This document shows positions 44,334 to 52,991 of a DNA stretch of 64,000 bases, one piece after another (the first letter of the stretch is position 1; each line of letters begins with the position of its first letter). Under the pieces are notes generated by a model. The model made no database searches. It was not told where the DNA came from and worked only from the letters and a program-made list of their open reading frames with translations. The stretch lies in the NCBI GenBank assembly GCA_023414355.1, contig JAEZOB010000009.1:558001-622000 (forward strand), written 5' to 3'. Source of the stretch: Bacillota bacterium. Lineage in GTDB: Bacteria; Bacillota; Clostridia; Lachnospirales; Lachnospiraceae. The position numbers and the translations under genes are program-made.

Positions 44334-45398
44334 ATGGAGTTCAAAATACTAATAATAAATATTTTGCCATCTGCTATACTGCCTTTTCTAGTACAGTTAT
44401 TAGCACATGAATTCGGACACATGTTAGCAGGGAACCTGACGGGATGGCGACTGGTTTATTTACAGTTCTTCCGTCTTGTGTTGGTAAAAGAGAATAACAG
44501 AGTTAGAATAAAAACACTCCCTTTTCAAAGCTACAGATGCATTATGTATCCCAAATCATTAGATCGGGATGCATCGCTATATACTTTAGGTGGTATATTC
44601 ATGAATTTATTATTTACAGCAGCTGGATTGATGGGGATGATAAGGTACTTTGGTCATCCTGCTATCTGGATGTATGCGTTAGGTCTTTCCTCGTCTGGAA
44701 TAATACTTCTAGCTACGAATGGGATTCCATGTATAGGAAGAGTATGCAACGATATGGCAAGCATGCTGATGATTAAGAATGATCAAGCATCGAAGAAAGT
44801 TCATAACTACCAGATGACCATTGCACGCCAACTTTTTGAAGGAAGGACCTTTCGGCAGATGGACAGAAGATTGCTTGAAGTCAGAAATGTCCGGATAAAT
44901 ACAGATATCCTAGCTTATCAGGCTGTTCTGGAATATTATTTACATATTGATGAAGATGAATACTTATTGGCGCAAGAAGCATTGGATAATATTGAAATGA
45001 GTGCTTTGATTTGTAAGGGTGTAAGAAATGTAATCAATATGGAACGGTTCTATCTTAATATCCTTATGAACATCTTAAGAAAAGAACTGACATCATACAT
45101 TAATGGGATGCCTTTCAATGAGACAGAAGCTTTTATTATAAAGAATGATTCTAAGGGTGATATTCATTCAGTTAGAGTGAAAGCTGCTTGGAATGCTTAT
45201 AGTTATTACATAGAGGGAGAATTAGATATGGCAATAGAATGTCTTGATCAAAGCCTAAACGACATGGATCGCATGAGATATCTTTATCTCGGGGAAAAAC
45301 TATTTTGTATGGATCAGCTGACTTATCTAAGGAATATGCTGCAGCGGGATTGCATCACAAATTTGAGGACCATGCCAATAGTCGAAATTTATCAATAA
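44334..45398 (+). CDS. M50-type membrane metallopeptidase-like protein
   Basis: A 354-residue protein. The first helix carries HEFGH at residues 25-29 (HExxH zinc motif inside a membrane segment), as in site-2/SpoIVFB proteases. A later NGIPCIGRVCND near residue 130 fits the N-x-x-P...D motif that supplies the third zinc ligand. About four helices make up the first 145 residues; the remaining ~200 are soluble and helical, resembling TPR-like repeats (EYYLHIDEDEYLLAQEALDN, YIEGELDMAIECLDQSL). It may process or release proteins of the locus, since no prepilin peptidase gene is seen. Substrate is inferred. AGAGGGTAATAAGG precedes ATG. Confidence 0.7.
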   Translation: MEFKILIINILPSAILPFLVQLLAHEFGHMLAGNLTGWRLVYLQFFRLVLVKENNRVRIKTLPFQSYRCIMYPKSLDRDASLYTLGGIFMNLLFTAAGLMGMIRYFGHPAIWMYALGLSSSGIILLATNGIPCIGRVCNDMASMLMIKNDQASKKVHNYQMTIARQLFEGRTFRQMDRRLLEVRNVRINTDILAYQAVLEYYLHIDEDEYLLAQEALDNIEMSALICKGVRNVINMERFYLNILMNILRKELTSYINGMPFNETEAFIIKNDSKGDIHSVRVKAAWNAYSYYIEGELDMAIECLDQSLNDMDRMRYLYLGEKLFCMDQLTYLRNMLQRDCITNLRTMPIVEIYQ

Positions 45399-45434
45399 AG
45401 CTGATCGAAAGATAGAAATATATGTAAAATATAC

Positions 45435-45462
45435 TTGAATAAGTAAATATTTCCTATATAAT
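45435..45462 (+). promoter_or_regulatory. Internal promoter before the last two genes of the locus
   Basis: TTGAAT (45435-45440), 16-base spacer, TATAAT (45457-45462) in a 222-base gap; the two genes downstream may have their own transcript. Confidence 0.55.
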
Positions 45463-45629
45463 CAGAATTAGGAGATTCAGGAAACAAGACCTACTATCCG
45501 TTGGTTATAGGTCAAGGATAAGATACATAGAAAAGATACTGGGATAAATTAGAGAAAAGATATAGAGATACTTCGGGATTTTATATAAAGGATTTTTACG
45601 AAACCTATACTTGAGAGGAAATGATTGAG

Positions 45630-46955
45630 ATGAGAAAAAACACGATGAGAGTAACGATGACGAGAAATAATGTGATACAGAATATGATGAAAAGAATGTT
45701 ATCTATGTCAATTGTTACTATGATTCTGATTTCTATTATGGTACAGGCTGAACCACAGATTGCCGAGGCTTCCGAACTCAGAATTACGATTAGTGAGTTT
45801 GCAGAAGTGCTTGTGAAGGAGATCGGGGCAGCAGTAGAGGGTAGCGCAGCTACGGATGTACTTATGAATAATGGTATTATCAATGCAGGCGATTTCACAG
45901 ACTATTCAAAGGACCTTACTCATGGAGATATGCTGATGTTACTCAGTCGTGCGGATGATTACCTTGGCGGCGTAGCCGTTGAAGCAAGCTTGATTAATGA
46001 AGTAATTGCAAAGCGTATTTCTGATATAAGCAAGGTATCCGAAGCGAAAAGAGAAGATATTGCCAAAGGCTTTATCAAAGGTCTTATGAAGGGATACTCA
46101 AACGGAGCTTATTCGGGGAGCAGAAATCTTAAGCTTACTAACAAGGTTACAAAAGCTGGTGCAATAGCCAGCATAAAAATGCTAAAAAATAAATCCTTAC
46201 GGGCGAAGATCAGCCCTGATGGGCAATTGATCAGAACTACGAATCTACCCCAAAATGCAAATCTGTTTCCGTATATCCTGGCAAGCTACCCTAATAAATA
46301 TTATGAATGGCAGCTTATATATCAGAGAGCTTCCATCTATGATAAAAAAGGTAATCTTAGGGAAATGGTGAAATACGTTGATTATACTTCCCCTGCTGAT
46401 ATTGATAAGCTGAATATTGATACTTATAGTAATTTTTCATTAGTCAGAAAAGAAAGATTAAATGAATGGGTTGAAAAGGCTAAATGCCATTTGGAGCTTG
46501 TTTTTAGTGCTGATTACCGTACTATAGGGGATGAATGGTTTAAAAACATGTTATCGCTAAGTTATCATTACGGAACAAGGCAGGAAGATTTTGCAAAACA
46601 AAAATTTAATGAGTACATTGATAAAATGAAAGCCAACAAAACAATAGTAGAATATAAAACTATAGCTGTTGATGGTTCTTCGTTGTATTATTTCAATAAG
46701 TATTTTTATATGAGAGTATATGTGAAATATCGTGTAAAATCCTCTGAGGTTGAAGCTGCAAAAACCATAGATGAATATTTAAGCAATCATCCTTATAATA
46801 AAATTCTATTTTCAAATGGGTTCGTTAAACTAGACGGATTTACGTTGGGTGAATGGAAGGAAGGATTTTATGATATTCAATTAGCCGATTCTATGAGTGA
46901 TGGTAATATTGGCGTTCAAGGGGTTTGGTTTGATTTTGGAAAGGAACTTGATTGA
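45630..46955 (+). CDS. Exported protein with SLH-like domain
   Basis: A 441-residue exported protein; signal peptide cleavage probably after AEA near residue 45. Residues about 55-190 resemble S-layer homology modules: AATDVLMNNGIINAGDFTDY and FIKGLMKGYSNGAYSGSRNL followed by LTNKVTKAGAIASIKML, comparable to GxxxGYxDGTFxPxxxITRAEAAxML. SLH domains bind secondary wall polysaccharide. The rest is a soluble domain with no match. ATG 45621 is too close to GAGAGGA, so ATG 45630 is preferred. It would fix part of the machine or its adhesin to the cell wall. The stop overlaps the next start by one base. Confidence 0.65.
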   Translation: MRKNTMRVTMTRNNVIQNMMKRMLSMSIVTMILISIMVQAEPQIAEASELRITISEFAEVLVKEIGAAVEGSAATDVLMNNGIINAGDFTDYSKDLTHGDMLMLLSRADDYLGGVAVEASLINEVIAKRISDISKVSEAKREDIAKGFIKGLMKGYSNGAYSGSRNLKLTNKVTKAGAIASIKMLKNKSLRAKISPDGQLIRTTNLPQNANLFPYILASYPNKYYEWQLIYQRASIYDKKGNLREMVKYVDYTSPADIDKLNIDTYSNFSLVRKERLNEWVEKAKCHLELVFSADYRTIGDEWFKNMLSLSYHYGTRQEDFAKQKFNEYIDKMKANKTIVEYKTIAVDGSSLYYFNKYFYMRVYVKYRVKSSEVEAAKTIDEYLSNHPYNKILFSNGFVKLDGFTLGEWKEGFYDIQLADSMSDGNIGVQGVWFDFGKELD

Positions 46956-49900
46956 TGTTAAAGAAACGAAAATCTTTTTATCTCATATCTGTTCTTTTAA
47001 TTTTTGTTACTTTATTACAAACCTTTTTTCCTTTGCCATATGAAAATATAAAGGCAGCTTCTAAATCTACATGGGTATTAACAAAATACTATAATAATCC
47101 TTATCTTTATGTGGTTGATACAACAGATAAAGAAATATTTCTTTATGGTGAACATCATAAGAAGCAAAATGATAATTATTATGAAACAAAATATTTCGTT
47201 GCTACTGCAAATAAGTATGTGCCAAGTGGCAGTTTTCCAAGTAGTGCAAGGGAAAACCGAGTTTATTTTGAGAAAGTGCCCGTTAGTGACAATGGCACGA
47301 CTGTAACAATGCAGTATACTATTACATTCGAAGATTTAGTATCAATGGCTGGGGAACTTGGAATTACTGGCGAAAGTATTGGTACTGACACAGTTCCTAT
47401 TTACCTTCACATGGTATTTGATATTTTTAAGGGAAAAAATATGGTTGTTAATGATGTTATCGGTCTGCAGGAAATGCTTCATGCCCCTGTCGATAATCAC
47501 CTTGGATATACTTCTTGGGATGCAGGAACACTTTCAAAACTTGATAGTTATTACAATATGCGTTTTGATCTAAAAGACATTTCGTATAATGTTGAAGTTG
47601 TTGCAGTTGATAAGAATTACAAACCTCTTCTGGCTAATCCTCTTTTCACAAAAAAAGTTATCTTTAATGAACCTTTTGAATACCCCGTTCCAAGTGATAG
47701 AAAAACGATTAAAAAGAGCAATGCAACGTACAAATATTCAAATTCATGGAAGTACAAATATACGACACGTTCCCCCGAGACAAATAAAGAGACAAATAAA
47801 TTTTCTACTGAAAAGGTTAATTTTACTGCCCCTGATGCAAAGCCAGGTTCGACCTTGACTGTATATGTAATTTATGATAATCCTAACCCACCTACAACCC
47901 CGACCCCAGTCACGGGCAAACCTTCTCCAACCCCTATGCCGGGATCACCTACATCTACTCCATCACCTACCATCCCACCTAGACCTACGCCTGTTCCTAC
48001 TCCGATTCCGGCTGATGATATTTCTGTATACCTTGATGCACCTTCCCCGAACGGAGTGATAGACGGTGATAATTACGGTGCTAAGTACTTTAACTCTGAA
48101 AAAGGAATACCGACTACGGAAAGCCAGTATGTGTACGTTAAAACAATGGATTATCTTCTTGGTTATCGGCTTGTAAATAGAACTGGGAAAATGTCTTACA
48201 GCATAAAAGTAACCAAAAATTACACCTTGAATTACATGACGGCTACCCCAATCAAGTTTGGAAGCCCTAAACCTGTTTCTATAACCGAATCCCGATCACA
48301 AATTATAAGCGTGGATCGTGCTTACTCTTATTGGGAAATTGAAAGACTCGATTATTTTTACGCTAGTTCAGCTCAGGTGTATAATTACTCTTTGCCGGGC
48401 GGGGGTGTTGTACTTAATGGGAATATGACTTACTTGAAAATCCCTTCCCTTTGTACATGGCATAATTCCAGCCTTCTTGCTCATGTGATGCCACCTGAAC
48501 AAGTATCGTCGGGTATTACTCTTGACGGTGGTACGATCAGTTCTAGTTCGAGTACAAAACCATCTATACCTTATGAGGATTTCTCTAGTTATGCATGGTC
48601 TGGAACGAGTGAAGCAAGCGTAAAAAACGATTCTATTGTGTTTGATGGAAGAGTAGTAATGTCTGATACAGTAACACGAAAAATTGCTCCTTCCCCGAAT
48701 GTTTCCTCTTTTGTTCAATGTTCTGGCAACTGCCATGATAAAGGTTTGTTCACCGATAACAAGATCATTGATGCAGAAAAAGAGAATGGAAATTATTCTT
48801 CTTCTGGTAGCGTTACTTATGCACTTCATGCTGCCAGCGTAAACAGCCATTCTGTTACCAAGACTTTTAATGTTCCTGTAAACAATGTTGTGATCCATAC
48901 CCCTGTCATATGTAGGCCTGTTGTTTCAGGGGATAATGGTAAATGGTCTCAACTTATTAAACCTCAGCCCGGGGCGGTGCAAGTAGTCCTTGACCCTGAT
49001 ACTACCTTAAATGATTTTACTGTCAAGATATCAAATACACTTGAACACAGCGACCGCCTTGGTTATCGAATTAGAGATTTTTCCCGTTCCTTTATTGACC
49101 CTGACAATGTTTCTTACATTGCCAAGAAGGATGGTGTTGTGCGGAATGAAGTTAAATTTCCTTTTGATGTCTATGTCGATAAGCTGGGGGATGGGCTTTC
49201 TGGTAATGATATCTTTTTGAAAGCGGGTACATGGTATGTGTTGGGTAGAGAGACACATCGCTTCTATGTGCCAATGTGGGTGCAAGAGGGTGTCTATACA
49301 GCTCAATTTCGGTGTATAGCTGTAAATGGTATTAATAAACTTGATAAGACTGAAACAATTAGAAATGAGCGTTTAAGCTACTATGTTGCGACTTCTACAA
49401 TGAATTTCGAGGTTTCCGGCAGGATCTATGGACTCACCCTTTATGATATATCTGATTACCCTAAATGGGAGAATGTGTTCCGACAAAAGGATACCATGTA
49501 TCTGAAATATTTTGATGGCGCAATAGATGGAACTAAGCTAAATGGATTTAATGAAACTAATGCTTATTACTATACTGTAGGAACGAAGGATCAGTATGGC
49601 AAGGACACAGCCAGACTAAGTAAATATACCTTTCCGTTAGTACATGGAAGCCACCCTCATTATAGGAATCTTGGTGTCTTAAAGACTGGTTATGCTGTAC
49701 GTTTCATGCTGGATACTACAGGAGATATGTATGGAGGCTTAAGCCATATAAAGATTGTTCCGACTTTTTATTATGTCGATGCTGATGGAAAGGACCGGCG
49801 GCAGGTGGATCTTTATTACTCCGAAACAATCAATAATAAGATATATAATGTTGTAAAGGTCGGAGCTGAAGTGGATCTGGTCAATATCAAGACCGGCAGC

Positions 49901-50509
49901 ATGGGTAACATCTATAACAGAATTCCTAAAGCAGAGATAACCAATACAGCAAAGGTACTGAATACTACCTATGCGAAGGTTTCTAATCAGATCGGTCCGA
50001 TGTACTCCTATTCTCAGTTCAGACTGACAAATACTTTCCGGACATTCATCGGCACTAAGTATGCAAATACGGTAACCGGATTAGATTCTTATGAAGATGT
50101 AAGAAAAGATACAGGATTATCCGGGGTTGGATTGACACAATATATGCAGCGGTGGTATGGGAACTATAAACTACCTACCAATGTCCATGCGGTCGCATCA
50201 GGTTATAATGTAACAGGATATATGAAAGACCATGGAATAGACTACAATGAAAGTTTCTGGCTGAAGGGTGGATATATCATCGTCAACTTCAATATCACCA
50301 CGGTAGATAAAAATGGTAAGGAGAGATTGTCCTATATCAATGCGAACAACTACTTGAATAATGGTAATTGCTCTATGTGGGTAACCGAAGAGGCAGTTAC
50401 GCAAAAGACAGATAATGTAGGCAAATTATTTACATTTAAGGCAGGGGATTTTCTGTTATATTATTCCGATAAGAAGTATTCAGATGATTATCAGGGAGTG
50501 CTTTACTGA
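46955..50509 (+). CDS. Large exported adhesin-like protein (possibly DUF5704-type)
   Basis: An 1184-residue protein with a signal peptide (cleavage probably after IKAA near residue 35). Residues about 40-310 form a beta-rich domain, then comes a Pro/Thr linker (PPTTPTPVTGKPSPTPMPGS and on) near residues 313-350, then about 830 residues of beta-rich sequence without Cys-rich modules. Size, composition and neighbourhood recall DUF5704-type surface proteins of Clostridia, but this is from memory. No LPXTG or membrane tail is present. Codon use changes along the gene: the first two thirds prefer CTT for Leu, the last third uses CTG and TTA more. Coupled to the SLH gene by TGATG. Last gene of the locus. 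Confidence 0.65.
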   Translation: MLKKRKSFYLISVLLIFVTLLQTFFPLPYENIKAASKSTWVLTKYYNNPYLYVVDTTDKEIFLYGEHHKKQNDNYYETKYFVATANKYVPSGSFPSSARENRVYFEKVPVSDNGTTVTMQYTITFEDLVSMAGELGITGESIGTDTVPIYLHMVFDIFKGKNMVVNDVIGLQEMLHAPVDNHLGYTSWDAGTLSKLDSYYNMRFDLKDISYNVEVVAVDKNYKPLLANPLFTKKVIFNEPFEYPVPSDRKTIKKSNATYKYSNSWKYKYTTRSPETNKETNKFSTEKVNFTAPDAKPGSTLTVYVIYDNPNPPTTPTPVTGKPSPTPMPGSPTSTPSPTIPPRPTPVPTPIPADDISVYLDAPSPNGVIDGDNYGAKYFNSEKGIPTTESQYVYVKTMDYLLGYRLVNRTGKMSYSIKVTKNYTLNYMTATPIKFGSPKPVSITESRSQIISVDRAYSYWEIERLDYFYASSAQVYNYSLPGGGVVLNGNMTYLKIPSLCTWHNSSLLAHVMPPEQVSSGITLDGGTISSSSSTKPSIPYEDFSSYAWSGTSEASVKNDSIVFDGRVVMSDTVTRKIAPSPNVSSFVQCSGNCHDKGLFTDNKIIDAEKENGNYSSSGSVTYALHAASVNSHSVTKTFNVPVNNVVIHTPVICRPVVSGDNGKWSQLIKPQPGAVQVVLDPDTTLNDFTVKISNTLEHSDRLGYRIRDFSRSFIDPDNVSYIAKKDGVVRNEVKFPFDVYVDKLGDGLSGNDIFLKAGTWYVLGRETHRFYVPMWVQEGVYTAQFRCIAVNGINKLDKTETIRNERLSYYVATSTMNFEVSGRIYGLTLYDISDYPKWENVFRQKDTMYLKYFDGAIDGTKLNGFNETNAYYYTVGTKDQYGKDTARLSKYTFPLVHGSHPHYRNLGVLKTGYAVRFMLDTTGDMYGGLSHIKIVPTFYYVDADGKDRRQVDLYYSETINNKIYNVVKVGAEVDLVNIKTGSMGNIYNRIPKAEITNTAKVLNTTYAKVSNQIGPMYSYSQFRLTNTFRTFIGTKYANTVTGLDSYEDVRKDTGLSGVGLTQYMQRWYGNYKLPTNVHAVASGYNVTGYMKDHGIDYNESFWLKGGYIIVNFNITTVDKNGKERLSYINANNYLNNGNCSMWVTEEAVTQKTDNVGKLFTFKAGDFLLYYSDKKYSDDYQGVLY

Positions 50510-50770
50510 TGTAAAATAGAAATTCACTTATGGTTACTAATAACAACTAAAAATTTTTGGTTCAAATGTTGCCGGTAACATAATACCGTTGAGTATATGC
50601 TAAAAGTAAATGTAAATAAGTGGGTGGGTCTTTTTGTGGATAATTGTCTAAATGGTAAAAAATAGAAAATATATAGAATGTTGTTGATGGATTCTATTGT
50701 TATTTTTTAGTAATTTCGCTGATAATATGCAACAAAAACTAGTATAAATACATATATTACAAAATATTGG

Positions 50771-50800
50771 TTGACATTACCATTGGTTAAATGTTACAAT
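50771..50800 (+). promoter_or_regulatory. Promoter with no long gene behind it
   Basis: Consensus TTGACA (50771-50776), 18-base spacer, TACAAT (50795-50800). No ORF beyond eight codons follows before the hairpins at 50965-51037. Confidence 0.6.
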
Positions 50801-50806
50801 ATAAGT

Positions 50807-51037
50807 AAATAAAGTGTCTGAGGTAAATGTAATGACAAGCAATATCATTGAGGTGTAGATATTTAATCTGTTTTTTCTGTTATTTCTAGCAGTTCTTCAT
50901 ATTATCTATTTATTCTATTTATTCCAATTTAAATTCATCTATATCTCAATTTGTATATTAAAGCGTAGTAAGAAACCTTACTACAGGGCGAATGGCGAGG
51001 CTATAGGATTTATTCCTTATAGACTCGCCATTCGTTT
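50807..51037 (+). ncRNA. Candidate small transcript, about 230 nt
   Basis: Bounded by the promoter at 50771 and two consecutive hairpins. It contains only a tiny ORF (ATG at 50832, eight codons). The remainder of the 557-base gap after the adhesin gene (50510-50770) is AT-rich, with a single DnaA-box-like TGTGGATAA at 50635 and nothing else recognised. Confidence 0.35.
50965..51037. terminator. Two tandem hairpins between convergent units
   Basis: GTAGTAAG-AAAC-CTTACTAC (50965-50984) is perfect. It is followed by CGAATGGCGAG (50989-50999) pairing with CTCGCCATTCG (51024-51034), with an inner CTATA/TATAG extension and TTTATA. It separates the plus-strand locus from the minus-strand peroxidase genes. 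Confidence 0.8.
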
Positions 51038-51066
51038 ATAATATCAATTAATCAAGATCAGCTATA

Positions 51067-51612
51067 TTATAATAATTCCTTAACTCTGTCCTCTACAATG
51101 AATAAATCCTCGGTAGGCTCGAATCGTTCTACTACATTACCCTTGCGGTCAATGAGGAACTTGGTGAAATTCCATTTGATACTGGGCTTGCTGGCAAAAT
51201 CGGGATCACTTGCTGAGAGAATTTCAGTCAACTTCGGGCCGATCGGATGGGAGAGATCAAAGCCTGCAAAGCCCTTCTGTGAGGTGAGGTACTGATATAA
51301 GGGGTGAGCATGTTCGCCGTTTACCTCAATCTTGGAGAAGGTAGGAAAGCTGATGCCATAATTGGCTTCACAGAAGGTATAGATCTCTTGGTCTGTTCCG
51401 GGAGCCTGATTGCCGAACTGGTTACAAGGAAAATCAAGGATGACAAAGCCTTCGCCAGCATATTTCTCGTAGATGTCCTGAAGGGCATCATACTGGGGTG
51501 TGAAACCGCATTGAGTAGCAGTGTTAACGATTAGGAGTACCTTGCCCTCATAATCTGATAGGGAGATTTCTTCTCCGTACTTATTCATTGCTTTAAAATC
51601 ATATACACTCAT
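51067..51612 (-). CDS. Glutathione peroxidase-family thiol peroxidase (1)
   Basis: A 181-residue GPx-fold protein. The peroxidatic Cys35 is in NTATQCGFTPQY, the Gln in FPCNQFG and the Trp-Asn of the catalytic tetrad in KWNFTKFLID. A Cys at the active site (no in-frame TGA) shows it is not a selenoprotein. Bacterial members usually use thioredoxin rather than glutathione to reduce peroxides. It is 120 bases downstream of a second copy on the same strand, so they may be co-transcribed. Confidence 0.9.
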   Translation of the reverse strand: MSVYDFKAMNKYGEEISLSDYEGKVLLIVNTATQCGFTPQYDALQDIYEKYAGEGFVILDFPCNQFGNQAPGTDQEIYTFCEANYGISFPTFSKIEVNGEHAHPLYQYLTSQKGFAGFDLSHPIGPKLTEILSASDPDFASKPSIKWNFTKFLIDRKGNVVERFEPTEDLFIVEDRVKELL

Positions 51613-51732
51613 ATTTTCACCATGTATCCGGTCCTGCCGTGATACTTATCCTTTCTATAATCATTATCTATCATCTGCCAGCTACAAGCAAATATTATTT
51701 GCCTGTAGTCAAATCCAGATACCACGAATTAT

Positions 51733-52206
51733 CTATAACAAAGCCTCAATGTCCTTCTCAATACTCTCAGGAGTATCGGTAGGAGCGTAGCGCTTGATTA
51801 CGTTACCCGAACGGTCAACTAAGAACTTGGTAAAATTCCATTTGATACTGTCCCCAAGAGAGCCGCCTTTTTGCTTTTTTAGGAATTGAAAGAAAGGATC
51901 GGCTTCTTTCCCGTTGACTTTAACCTTCGCAAATCGGGGGAAGGTGGTTCCGTACCGTGCAGTACAGAAGGTCTGTATCTCCTCCTCACTACCTGGTGCC
52001 TGCCCTGCGAATTGGTTGCAGGGGAAGTCAAGAACCTCAAAGTCTCTGTCTTTATATTTCTCATACAGCATCTGCAGACCCGCATATTGAGGGGTAAAGC
52101 CGCAGCCGGTAGCAGTATTGACAATTAACATTACCTTGTTCTGGTAATTACTTATGGAAACATCATTCCCCTTATTATCCTTCACAATATAATCATATAA
52201 ACCCAT
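51733..52206 (-). CDS. Glutathione peroxidase-family thiol peroxidase (2)
   Basis: A 157-residue paralogue of the gene downstream of it. Cys35 in NTATGCGFTPQY, FPCNQFAGQAPGSEEEI and KWNFTKFLVD give the full active site. It lacks the ~25-residue insert (SQKGFAGFDLSHPIGPKLTE) found in copy 1, so it is the shorter form. AAGGATGGAGCC precedes ATG. The pair probably protects this anaerobe from peroxides; different substrate preference is possible. Confidence 0.9.
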   Translation of the reverse strand: MGLYDYIVKDNKGNDVSISNYQNKVMLIVNTATGCGFTPQYAGLQMLYEKYKDRDFEVLDFPCNQFAGQAPGSEEEIQTFCTARYGTTFPRFAKVKVNGKEADPFFQFLKKQKGGSLGDSIKWNFTKFLVDRSGNVIKRYAPTDTPESIEKDIEALL

Positions 52207-52293
52207 GAGGCTCCATCCTTTCTGACCATAAATATTATTTGCAATTAGATTGTATACAATTTAAGATGAATTGTCAAGAGGGAAATGAAATAT

Positions 52294-52578
52294 TTATGTT
52301 ATGACCCAATGGTGTTTCATGATGTCGTAACAAAGCACGATATCATTTCGGTAACCATAAGCATCATAGGTGCAATAGAATATCTTTAGAGAGGGCTTAT
52401 CCTCCTTGATTGCTTTGATGGAACTTACCTGATATTTAAATAATTCATCAGTGTCGTCCTCAATGCAGAATGAGCGTGGGACGAATTGTCCGGTGGTGTT
52501 AAAGGCAGCGCGTACGGCTACCGGATGACCGATGGGGTGTCTTATGATGGGTTTGTGTTCCGGGTTAAGAAATGGCAT
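52294..52578 (-). CDS. Small conserved-looking protein of unknown function
   Basis: A 94-residue soluble protein with GGAGCTGACTAT before ATG. It is rich in aromatic and His residues at both ends (MPFLNPEHKPIIRHPIGHPV ... DIMKHHWVIT) and seems beta-rich. It is similar in tone to small phage- or plasmid-like hypothetical proteins, but no family is recognised. It lies 88 bases upstream of the peroxidase pair on the same strand. Confidence 0.55.
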   Translation of the reverse strand: MPFLNPEHKPIIRHPIGHPVAVRAAFNTTGQFVPRSFCIEDDTDELFKYQVSSIKAIKEDKPSLKIFYCTYDAYGYRNDIVLCYDIMKHHWVIT

Positions 52579-52671
52579 ATAGTCAGCTCCTTTAGATTAG
52601 TACTCTTATTTAACTACAGAGATAAGTCATAGTGTGTCTAATATGATAATTTATATAAGCCAAATATTACC

Positions 52672-52708
52672 AATTATCCACATTATCAACAATGGGGTGT
52701 GGATAATT
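52672..52708. promoter_or_regulatory. Inverted pair of perfect DnaA-box sequences
   Basis: TTATCCACA (52674-52682) and TGTGGATAA (52698-52706) match the DnaA consensus and face each other, forming an 11-bp stem AATTATCCACA / TGTGGATAATT with a 15-base loop. It lies in the 413-base gap between divergent genes (52579-52991), which otherwise shows no clear element. Confidence 0.45.
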
Positions 52709-52991
52709 TACAAATTAAGTCAAGCATCTGTAAATAAGTACTTTATTTCAGTCGTTTATCGTAGTATATGTTCTCTACGGAGCGTTTATTGAAGGACTTC
52801 GGAAGATACGCTACAATAAGACAGGATGTATAGGATGATACGGAAAAGGATGTAAACTTCATCTTTGAAGCATAGCTATTTGGAGATTACTTTTTACTTA
52901 GGTATGAACTTGTTAACCAGGGATTATTATGTCATTAACCAGAGGGCTCCAGACATTAGAAACCAAAAAAGAACAGAAAGAAGGAAAAGCT

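Noticed and set aside
48368..48898. 176-codon minus-strand open frame inside the adhesin-like gene
   Set aside because: It is antisense to a strongly supported, continuous coding frame and has unlike amino-acid composition.
51067..52206. Glutathione peroxidases considered as selenoproteins
   Set aside because: Both have an ordinary Cys codon at the active site; no in-frame TGA or SECIS-like need exists.
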